From: Candidatus Omnitrophota bacterium
Lineage (GTDB): Bacteria; Omnitrophota; Gorgyraeia; Zapsychrales; Fredricksoniimonadaceae
Assembly: GCA_015228785.1 (NCBI GenBank)
Contig: JADGCU010000008.1
Span: forward strand, 1 to 48,293
Reading direction: 5' to 3'
Length of the DNA: 48,293 bases
The translations under genes and the position numbers were made by a program. Positions 25,616 through 32,866 of the stretch are shown one piece after another. The notes under the pieces were generated by a model. The model was given only the letters and a program-made list of their open reading frames with translations, did not search any database and was not told the origin of the DNA. The stretch's first letter is position 1. Every line of letters begins with the position of its first letter.

Positions 25616-25647
25616 AGCTCTTAAAAGCCGAAGGCTTATAAGGAGCT
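25616..25647. other. Two-tier inverted repeat after purH
   Basis: AGCTC (25616-25620) pairs with GAGCT (25643-25647), and inside it AAGCC (25625-25629) pairs with GGCTT (25633-25637) around a GAA loop. It lies in the 126-base purH-folC gap. No T-run follows directly, so it is either a weak terminator or a processing hairpin. Confidence 0.4.
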
Positions 25648-25740
25648 ACCTGCCGGGCGGCCGATGAAATTCTTGAAAAGCTTCTTAGATTCTTAGCGTT
25701 CTCGTTTTTTTGGTTTCCTTAGACCTTCGGATCTTTCCTT

Positions 25741-27060
25741 ATGTCCTTTTCTTTAGATTCATATCTTAACTCTTTCCTGAACTGGGAATCCCGATTAGAG
25801 CAGGCCGGCCCGTCGGATTTTGATCTTTCACGTGTTCACCGGCTTCTGGAGGCGGTTGGCCATCCGGAAGATCAATTGAAATTTGTTCATGTGGCTGGTT
25901 CTAAAGGCAAGGGGTCGACATGTGCTTTTTTGGCGTCGATCCTTAGGTCCGCCGGGTATCGTGTCGGGCTTTATACCTCACCGCATCTTTATAGTCATTG
26001 CGAGCGTATCCGTGTCCTTGAGCCTGGAGGAATCCCAGGGCCGTTTGAGGGGATGATTTCTGAGGAGGACTTGATTGATCGCGTTCGGTTTTATCAGGCG
26101 CGGATCGATGCCTTGCGTGATGCGGGGGTGGAAATTACTTTTTTTGAATTTTGGACCGCGATAGCGTTGACGCATTTTGCTCATAAGAAAGCTCAGATTG
26201 TTGTGTTGGAAACAGGTCTCGGCGGGAGGCTGGATGCAACAAATGCTGTGGATACGCTTGTTTGTGGTATTACCTCGATAGGCCTTGAGCATACGCAGAT
26301 TCTTGGGGACACGCTAGTCAAGATAGCACGGGAGAAAGGCGGGATTATAAAGGCTCCGTCGCAGAAGGTCGTGCTGGCGCCGCAAGAGGAAAGCGTTATG
26401 CAGATTTTGCGGGAACGATGTGAAGAATTTTTTATTATGCCGAGCATTGTTGGGAAAGACGTACGCTGTGTTTTGATTCATCAGGATGAGAGGGGAAGCG
26501 TCTTTTATATTGATGGACGAAGAGCTTATTCTGATTTAAAGACGTCTCTCGTTGGGGAGCATCAGGTTATGAATGCGGCGACTGCTGTTGCCATGGCCGA
26601 GGATTTGGAGGTGTTCGGGTTTCTGATTACAGAGGAGGCCGTTCGTCAGGGAATTGTGCAGGCTTGCTGGCCAGCGCGATTTGAGATCATTTCCCGAGAG
26701 CCACGTGTGATTGTGGATTGTGCGCATACACCCGAGTCAATGGAGGCAATGGTAAGGACATTTCAATCGGTCTATCCGGGAAAGAAGGCGGTCGTGGTGA
26801 TGGGGATGGGTGTTGATAAAAAGGCAGGCGTGATGGTTGAGCTGGTCACGCCTATTGCCCAAGCGCTTATTCTGACAAAATCAGGACATCCGCGGGCCAT
26901 GGATCCTCATAGTATGAGTATTCTGCCTGGTGCTTTGGTGGTTGAGCCGTTTCAAAAAGCAATGCAGGAAGCCTTTTACAGAACGGGTCAAGATGGTATC
27001 ATTCTGGTATGCGGTTCGGTTTTTATGGCTGCGGAAGCGAGGGACTATGTATCAGTATAA
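25741..27060 (+). CDS. folC: Dihydrofolate/folylpolyglutamate synthase
   Basis: This 439-residue Mur-ligase-fold protein has the P-loop HVAGSKGKGSTCAF, LYTSPHLYSHCERIRV, LETGLGGRLDATNAV, the hinge MNAATAVAMAE and VIVDCAHTPESMEAM. It adds glutamate to dihydropteroate or folates. There is no good SD before ATG 25741. Its last 14 bases overlap mnmE. Confidence 0.95.
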   Translation: MSFSLDSYLNSFLNWESRLEQAGPSDFDLSRVHRLLEAVGHPEDQLKFVHVAGSKGKGSTCAFLASILRSAGYRVGLYTSPHLYSHCERIRVLEPGGIPGPFEGMISEEDLIDRVRFYQARIDALRDAGVEITFFEFWTAIALTHFAHKKAQIVVLETGLGGRLDATNAVDTLVCGITSIGLEHTQILGDTLVKIAREKGGIIKAPSQKVVLAPQEESVMQILRERCEEFFIMPSIVGKDVRCVLIHQDERGSVFYIDGRRAYSDLKTSLVGEHQVMNAATAVAMAEDLEVFGFLITEEAVRQGIVQACWPARFEIISREPRVIVDCAHTPESMEAMVRTFQSVYPGKKAVVVMGMGVDKKAGVMVELVTPIAQALILTKSGHPRAMDPHSMSILPGALVVEPFQKAMQEAFYRTGQDGIILVCGSVFMAAEARDYVSV

Positions 27061-28441
27061 GGGAGAGAATGACACGATCGCTGCTGTCTCAACGGCTTCA
27101 GGGCCTGGCGGGATCGGGATGGTGCGCCTCAGTGGTTCTGAAAGTTTAAGGATCCTGCAGGAGATTTTTCTCAATAGTAAGGGAGTGCCTATTGCGGAAT
27201 GGAAACCTTTCAGCGCGCGTTATGGGAAGATTGTTCGCGCAAACGGTGCTGCGGTGGATGAAGCGCTTGTGACCGTTATGCGAAAGCCCAAGAGCTATAC
27301 CTGTGAGGATGTGGTTGAGATCAGTTGTCATGGGGGGCAGACGGCGGTTCGTGCTATTCTTGAGCTTTGTCTTCAGCGGGGAGCGCGTCTGGCGCATCCG
27401 GGAGAATTTACGAAGCGGGCTTTTTTAAACGGCCGCATTGATCTCACACAGGCTGAAGCCGTGCTGGACGTCATTCACGCCAAGACCGAGGTTTCCCTTC
27501 AGGCTAGTGAACGGCAATTGAAGGGGGAACTCAATCTCGCTATTGAAGGGTTGCGAGAAAGAATTATGACGGTTTTTACTCAGGCAGAGGCGGTTTTGAA
27601 TTTTCCTGACGATAATACAGATAGCGGTGAGACTGCGTCTTTGAAAGAGTCTCTGGTGAGTATTGTGGAGAAGCTCGGTACGCTTTTGGGAACAACCCGG
27701 GTGGGGCGCATTCTCAAGGATGGGCTTCGGGTAGTTATTTGCGGCAAGCCTAATGTTGGAAAATCCTCGATCTTAAATGCGCTGCTTCGGTTTCCGCGGG
27801 CGATTGTTACCGATGTGGCCGGGACCACGCGGGATGTTCTTGAGGAAGGGGCCAATATTTTGGGCGTTCCGGTGAATCTTATTGATACAGCTGGCATTCT
27901 CGATCCTCGTGACAAGATTGAACAAGAGGCGGTTCGTCGCAGTCATTTGTCGATTGATTCAGCCGATGTGGTTTTGCTGGTTTTTGATTGTTCGCATCCT
28001 TTGGAGACCGTGGATTATGAGATGTTATTACATGCTAAGAACAGACCGCTCATTGTTATTTTAAATAAAACGGATCTTCCTTCTGGTTTGGATGAGGGAC
28101 TATTGGGTGAAGTTACTGCAGGGAACGTTGTTGTTAAGGTATCAGCCTTGAAAGGGCTTGGTCTTCGTCCTCTTGAAGAGGCTATTGTGACTCTCGCGCT
28201 CGGGGGTAAGACATCGGTGGGGGAAGAGCTTTTGTTGAATAATATTCGACATGTGGAGGCGTTGACGCGTGCTTTACGAATTTTGGAGGGGGCGTTGCGC
28301 GCTCTTGAGACCGGGACGCCGCTGGTGATGATTTCAGAGGAGATCAAGGCTTCTGTTAATGAGCTTGATGCCATAACGGGACGCAATATTGATGAGGATC
28401 TTCTGGAACAGATATTCAGCAAGTTTTGTATTGGGAAGTAA
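27047..28441 (+). CDS. mnmE: tRNA modification GTPase MnmE
   Basis: This protein has 464 residues from ATG 27047. The N-terminal folate-type domain begins ENDTIAAVSTASGPGGIGMV. FTKRAFLNGRIDLTQAEAV lies in the helical domain, G1 GKPNVGKSS and G3 DTAG sit in the G domain, and the protein ends FCIGK, the invariant MnmE tail with catalytic Cys. With MnmG it modifies U34 of certain tRNAs. The start lies within folC; a longer frame from 26930 would overlap folC further and is not supported. Confidence 0.96.
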   Translation: MYQYKGENDTIAAVSTASGPGGIGMVRLSGSESLRILQEIFLNSKGVPIAEWKPFSARYGKIVRANGAAVDEALVTVMRKPKSYTCEDVVEISCHGGQTAVRAILELCLQRGARLAHPGEFTKRAFLNGRIDLTQAEAVLDVIHAKTEVSLQASERQLKGELNLAIEGLRERIMTVFTQAEAVLNFPDDNTDSGETASLKESLVSIVEKLGTLLGTTRVGRILKDGLRVVICGKPNVGKSSILNALLRFPRAIVTDVAGTTRDVLEEGANILGVPVNLIDTAGILDPRDKIEQEAVRRSHLSIDSADVVLLVFDCSHPLETVDYEMLLHAKNRPLIVILNKTDLPSGLDEGLLGEVTAGNVVVKVSALKGLGLRPLEEAIVTLALGGKTSVGEELLLNNIRHVEALTRALRILEGALRALETGTPLVMISEEIKASVNELDAITGRNIDEDLLEQIFSKFCIGK

Positions 28442-28514
28442 TTGGTATGTGATGTTCTTTTTGTGGTAGGGGATACATCAAAGAGTTGGATATGGTGAGC
28501 ATAATCGTGATAGA

Positions 28515-28537
28515 AAGAAACCTCAGTTTCTTGTTTT
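28515..28537 (+). terminator. Possible terminator downstream of mnmE
   Basis: AAGAAAC (28515-28521) pairs with GTTTCTT (28526-28532) around CTCA, followed by GTTTTCC. The stem is AT-rich and short. The rest of the 198-base gap 28442-28639 shows no gene. Confidence 0.4.
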
Positions 28538-28639
28538 CCAATCAGGTGAGCCGTTGTAGAATTAATCGTTGAATCAAACAGGCATGTGTGAAGGATGCGA
28601 TAGGTCTGTTTCAGTAAAACGTATTACGAGTGGGAGCTT

Positions 28640-29107
28640 ATGGCGTATAGATTCGTTATTGTTGTTCTTGTTTTGTGTTTTTCATCCTCTGGCTGTATTT
28701 TCTTGCTAGCAGACGCCCTGCAGAAGTCTTCTCCTAAGAAGAGTGTGACTAAGAGCAATGTTAATAAGCAATCTTTAAAACAAGAGGGACCGGTAGAAGT
28801 AAAAGCGATTGAGGGAGAAAGGCAGGATGTATTCAATACGACCGTGACGATCTTGCTCGATAGAGGATATTTTATAACGACTTCGGATTATGATTCTGGC
28901 CTGGTTGTCGCAGAAAGGCAGGAGCCTGCTTATTCAGAAATTAAAGCCTCTGTCGCGGAAGGCGTTGGGGCGCGGACAAAAGTGCGCGTTATTGCTTCTG
29001 ATAGTATGGGTCCTGTGAAAGATTCGAAGTTTTTAGCCAAGTTTTTTGATGATATTCAGGCCGAGGTTGTTCGGCGGAAGTTTCGTAAACAGAAATCCAA
29101 AAAGTAA
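28640..29107 (+). CDS. Putative lipoprotein of unknown function
   Basis: This 155-residue protein has an N-terminal hydrophobic stretch ending in the lipobox-like SSSGC with C19, so it is probably lipid-anchored after SPase II cleavage. A lysine/serine linker (KKSVTKSNVNKQSLKQ) precedes a small domain with RGYFITTSDYDSGLVVAERQ, the look of a compact alpha/beta lipoprotein domain. No family is assigned. The SD is GGGAG. It converges with the minus-strand coiled-coil genes across a 43-base gap. Confidence 0.7.
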   Translation: MAYRFVIVVLVLCFSSSGCIFLLADALQKSSPKKSVTKSNVNKQSLKQEGPVEVKAIEGERQDVFNTTVTILLDRGYFITTSDYDSGLVVAERQEPAYSEIKASVAEGVGARTKVRVIASDSMGPVKDSKFLAKFFDDIQAEVVRRKFRKQKSKK

Positions 29108-29150
29108 TACGGATCAATGGATGCTGCAGTAGGACGTTGGCTTTTAATAT

Positions 29151-31820
29151 TTACTTTTTCTTCGTATTTAGTTTCTTCTTCAGAGCTGAGATCTCAGCTG
29201 CTTGCTTCTTGACCTTTTCCCCAAGTTGATTCTTTTCAGTGTTTCGCTTCTTAAGCTTATTTTGTATGTCGGTTAGATTCTTTTTGAGTTGTGCGATCTG
29301 CTTATTCTGATCCTGTATGGACCTTTGCAGGACATCAATTTTCGGACTTTGTATCTTTATGTTTTTTGGGTTGGAAGCGGGCGCAGGGCGACCCTTTTGA
29401 GTGCCGGGTAATTGCTTCTTGAGTGTTGCGAGCTCTTTATCTCGTTTTTCAATAAGATCTTTGATCGCATCTTGTTTGATCTTAAAAACAGCGAGGCTTT
29501 CTTGAAGGACAGTAATTTGTTGAGACGCTGTGGTGAGGGCTGTTGTTCTTTGTTCTATGGTTTTCTGAAGGTCATGGATCAGGGCATTCTTTTCTTGAAT
29601 ATCTAATTCGGAGTTCTGCAGGGCGCATCTTGAATTCTCGAGCGATTTCTTTTCTTCGTTAATTTTGCTCAAACGGGTGTTGAGGAGGGCGACCTCTTGG
29701 ATCAGGGCATTCTTTTCATTAGATGCGGCCTGGCTCGCGTCCACCATGGTAGATAGTTTGCGGTTCTCGATATTCTTCAGGATATTCTTTTTGTTGAGTT
29801 CAACAATTGTTTTGTCTCTTGTTGCCAGGATATTATGGAGGCTGGTGATTTCTGAAGAAGGATGAAGGCTGATTTGCGGAGGCCTGATTTTTTGTTTTTT
29901 GGGTTCTGTTTGCGGCGGTGCACTCTTGAGAAGGTCGCTTTCATCTTGAAGTGAGGAGACGGTTCTTTCTAAGGCAGCGAGTTTCTCCTGAGAAGAAAGA
30001 AGATCCTCGTCTTTTTGTAAGACTTCTGTTTCACGCGCAGAGAGTTCATTTTCGAGATTTGTAAGTTTTAACTGTAGCAGGGAGAGCATGTCGCTTTTGG
30101 TTAAAATGGTTTTGTTTAATTCTTCGATTGTTTTTTCAAGAGCCTTTATTTCCTCTGGATTTGTTTGGATGATGGGTGGCGGGGCGACCGCAGGCAATGG
30201 CCTTTTCTTTTGCTGGGGAGGAGTGGTATTGGCTTGGATGAGGGCTTTGACCTTTGAGATGCCTTCCTGGAGCTGCGCAATGTCTCGGTCATTTTCAATT
30301 AGCAGATTTTGGATGGAACCGACTCTTTGGTCGATGCCCACGAGTTGATGATCTGTGAATTTGAGATCAGCGTCCTGTTTGGCAAGGGTGGCATTCTTGT
30401 TTGAGAGTTCCTCAGTTTTTTCCGTGATGCTGATATCTTTCTCAGAAATTACCTGGTCTTTGTTGGCAATTATTTGAGTTTTTTCATCAATCACTTGGTC
30501 TTTGTTGGCGATTACTTGAGTTTTTTCATCAATGACCTGGTCTTTGTTGGCGATTACTTGAGTTTTTTCATCAATGACCTGGTCTTTGTTGGCGATTATT
30601 CGAGCTTTTTCATCAATCACTTGGTTTTTGTTAGCGATTATTTGATCCTTTTCTTCAATCACTTGATCTTTTTTCGCGAGCTTATTTTTTAATTCTGAAA
30701 GCAACGTGCGATATTCCTGGACTCTGAGATTCTCTTCCTGAATGGAGGAATCAAGGCTTGCGAGTGTTTTGTGCTTATCTGTTAATGTTAGTTCAATCTG
30801 GGTCAACGTGGCATCACGATTGGCGATCGTTGTTTTCAGTTGGTCGAGCTCCTTGATTTTGGTGGCGTAATCATCGAGAAGTTCGCGATATTTTTTTTGT
30901 GTCTCTGCGTCATTGAGCGAGGCTTCGGTTTTGATATCCTGTGCGAGTTTCTCGAGGTTGGTGATAGCATCGAGGTAGCGGGTGTTGGCGTCTTTCAGGG
31001 AACTATTGATCGTTATTAATTCGCTCTGAAAGGTGAGAAGTGATTTCTTATTCTCGATTAGAGAAGCGGTCTTTTCGGTCAACAGGGCACGTTTGTCGCG
31101 AAGTACGGTCTCGAGCTCGCGAATCTTTTCTTCATCTGGACCCGATGTGGCGCGCAGAGTTTTGAGCTCGGACTCTGTTTTTGAGATCTCTTGAGTTAGC
31201 GATTCGAGATCATTTTCTGAAGATGGCACGAGGATGGGGGTGGCGGCTGGTGTACCCGGAAGAAGTGCGCTCAGGTCGGTTACTCTTTGGGGAATACGAT
31301 CCAGTGGGAGATCCTTCATGAGGGCGCTGTATTGTTCGTTGTAAGGTGTTCCTTGGAATTTCTCTCTTAGTTCTGCCAGATCCCGTGTGCGTTTGCGAAG
31401 CGCCACATACAGTGAGTCGTTTTCTGTAATGAGGCTGCGGATGGTAAGGCCTAGCGTCTGGGTTTCTTTTTCGTGATTCGTGATTTCGTTATTAAGTCTT
31501 TTGATATCAGCGGTGATATCGTTCAAACGTTTAAGGACAGGGCCTTGGGAGAGATTTTGTTCAGGATCTTTTCTTGTGGAGATTTCGTTCAAATACTTCT
31601 TGGCAGTAGCATTGGTTGGGTCGATTTGGAGGATTCGTTCAAATTCTTTCTTGGCTTGCGGGATATCGTTTCGATTATAGATCTTGATCGCAAAATTCTC
31701 AAGAAAGGGCAGGCCTTCAGAAGAAGAATTCTCTCCCAAAACGATTGACGGCGTGAAGAAAGCACAAACAAGAAAAAGGGTTGAAAGTACGATTTTTTGG
31801 AACAAGGGATAATTTTTCAT
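29151..31820 (-). CDS. Large secreted TPR/coiled-coil protein with internal repeats
   Basis: This 889-residue protein has a signal peptide (hydrophobic IVLSTLFLVCAFF, cleavage near VLG-EN) and one TPR-like pair (residues about 45-80, AKKEFERILQIDPTNATAKKYL). The rest is almost wholly charged coiled coil with proline-rich breaks near 555 and 660. Residues 387-456 are five 14-residue units of the form IANKDQVIDEKTQV. No catalytic domain is seen. It probably spans or braces the envelope. It lies four bases downstream of a related smaller gene and ends in lysine-rich sequence. Confidence 0.72.
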   Translation of the reverse strand: MKNYPLFQKIVLSTLFLVCAFFTPSIVLGENSSSEGLPFLENFAIKIYNRNDIPQAKKEFERILQIDPTNATAKKYLNEISTRKDPEQNLSQGPVLKRLNDITADIKRLNNEITNHEKETQTLGLTIRSLITENDSLYVALRKRTRDLAELREKFQGTPYNEQYSALMKDLPLDRIPQRVTDLSALLPGTPAATPILVPSSENDLESLTQEISKTESELKTLRATSGPDEEKIRELETVLRDKRALLTEKTASLIENKKSLLTFQSELITINSSLKDANTRYLDAITNLEKLAQDIKTEASLNDAETQKKYRELLDDYATKIKELDQLKTTIANRDATLTQIELTLTDKHKTLASLDSSIQEENLRVQEYRTLLSELKNKLAKKDQVIEEKDQIIANKNQVIDEKARIIANKDQVIDEKTQVIANKDQVIDEKTQVIANKDQVIDEKTQIIANKDQVISEKDISITEKTEELSNKNATLAKQDADLKFTDHQLVGIDQRVGSIQNLLIENDRDIAQLQEGISKVKALIQANTTPPQQKKRPLPAVAPPPIIQTNPEEIKALEKTIEELNKTILTKSDMLSLLQLKLTNLENELSARETEVLQKDEDLLSSQEKLAALERTVSSLQDESDLLKSAPPQTEPKKQKIRPPQISLHPSSEITSLHNILATRDKTIVELNKKNILKNIENRKLSTMVDASQAASNEKNALIQEVALLNTRLSKINEEKKSLENSRCALQNSELDIQEKNALIHDLQKTIEQRTTALTTASQQITVLQESLAVFKIKQDAIKDLIEKRDKELATLKKQLPGTQKGRPAPASNPKNIKIQSPKIDVLQRSIQDQNKQIAQLKKNLTDIQNKLKKRNTEKNQLGEKVKKQAAEISALKKKLNTKKK
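30451..30660 (-). repeat. Five tandem 42-base repeats inside the coiled-coil gene
   Basis: Units begin at 30451, 30493, 30535, 30577 and 30619, each 42 bases (14 codons). Units two and three differ at a single base, so that duplication looks recent; the outer units have drifted. There are no spacers, so this is not a CRISPR array. Confidence 0.9.
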
Positions 31821-31824
31821 AGGA

Positions 31825-32706
31825 TTATTTTTTGATGGTTTTAAGATCGGCGGTTATTCCTTTGATCTGGTTATTTTCACTTGTGAGAGATTCTTCGATT
31901 TGGCGTAAGTGCGCCTGAACAGCTGCAAACTTTTCTTCGAGCGTGGACAGTTCATTCAATCTGTGGGTAATTTCGCGTTCTTTGTTGACGAGGGCCTGTT
32001 GGGTATCGCGTTGTTTTGGTGATTTCTTAGCAGCAATGATTTGGGCCTGGAGAGCCTTGTATTCTTTGTCGTAGGCTGTTTTGACGGTATGGAGCTGTGC
32101 TTTTAATTGGGCGGCTTCCAGATTGAGACGCTCAGAAAGGGCCTGCGATTCCTTGAGGCGTTCTTTCCAGAGGGGAATATCCGCAGCATTTTTTTGGGCA
32201 GCATCAAGGGAAGAGGCCAGGGTGGCTGTCTTTTTTTCAAGCTGGGTGATCATATTCTTATATCGACTGATCTGGCTTGTGAGTTCGGTCTTGGTGGTGC
32301 GGAAGCGTTTGTTGTAGAGGGCTAATTGTTCGAGGACCAGATCAGCATCTGGTTCATAATATAGAGAAGATGGAAGGAAGTCTTCATTGGAGAAATTATA
32401 GGCAGGGCAAGGGAGTTTTTCTAAGAACTCAGCAATGTCTTTGAATTTTGGGCCTTGGGTCGCAATCTTTTGAAGGTGATACTGTGCGAGTTTGTTCTGA
32501 CAGTCGATGTCGAGAATCTTTTTGAAGACTTGTGCCGCCCCTTTGTAATTGCCGGTACGGTATAGCTCCCGCCCGTAACGATACATTTGAGCACTGGTCG
32601 TTTCACGGATATTGATCGTTGGAAGGTCCTTGTCTTGAGATGGTTGCGAGAAGGCGGTCACGACAGGGAAAATGGCGAAGGAAAGGCATAAGATGATTGT
32701 TTTCAT
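31825..32706 (-). CDS. Secreted TPR/coiled-coil protein
   Basis: This 293-residue protein has signal peptide MKTIILCLSFAIFPVVTAFS and then a TPR-like pair (YRYGRELYRTGNYKGAAQVF, KKILDIDCQNKLAQYHLQKI). From about 125 onward it is charged coiled coil. The architecture is a short version of the downstream 889-residue protein, suggesting duplication or a two-part envelope scaffold. The SD contains GAGG. It is first in the minus-strand operon and divergent from mutS. Confidence 0.75.
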   Translation of the reverse strand: MKTIILCLSFAIFPVVTAFSQPSQDKDLPTINIRETTSAQMYRYGRELYRTGNYKGAAQVFKKILDIDCQNKLAQYHLQKIATQGPKFKDIAEFLEKLPCPAYNFSNEDFLPSSLYYEPDADLVLEQLALYNKRFRTTKTELTSQISRYKNMITQLEKKTATLASSLDAAQKNAADIPLWKERLKESQALSERLNLEAAQLKAQLHTVKTAYDKEYKALQAQIIAAKKSPKQRDTQQALVNKEREITHRLNELSTLEEKFAAVQAHLRQIEESLTSENNQIKGITADLKTIKK

Positions 32707-32739
32707 GGTTCCTCACTTTGTCGTCGATAGATTTCGTGA

Positions 32740-32769
32740 AGTATAGCATTCTCTTTGATCAAGTGTCAA
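32740..32769 (-). promoter_or_regulatory. Promoter of the coiled-coil operon
   Basis: Read on the minus strand: TTGACA (complement of 32764-32769), an 18-base spacer and TATACT (complement of 32740-32745). Transcription would start near 32733, about 27 bases before ATG 32706. Confidence 0.75.
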
Positions 32770-32830
32770 GGCGGTTCGCGAGGAAAGATTCTGAAGCTCG
32801 GGATGCCTTATGAGCGAGGTGGTTTGTGGT

Positions 32831-32858
32831 TTGCGCAAGAGAGTTTTTGTGGTATAAA
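32831..32858 (+). promoter_or_regulatory. Candidate mutS promoter with -10 abutting the start
   Basis: TTGCGC (32831-32836), a 16-base spacer and TATAAA (32853-32858). The predicted start (about 32864-32866) is one to three bases before ATG 32867, and no SD is visible. Confidence 0.5.
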
Positions 32859-32866
32859 AGTGCGCT

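Noticed and set aside
26930-27046. N-terminal extension of MnmE into folC
   Set aside because: The MnmE family starts at the ENDTIAAVSTASG region; ATG 27047 gives a normal length.
30451-30660. Possible CRISPR-like direct repeats
   Set aside because: The repeats are contiguous, in frame with a coiled-coil gene, and have no spacers.
30474-30692. Plus-strand frame made of repeated SFFINDLVFVGDY-like units
   Set aside because: It is the antisense of the 42-base repeats in the minus-strand coiled-coil gene and has no independent support.
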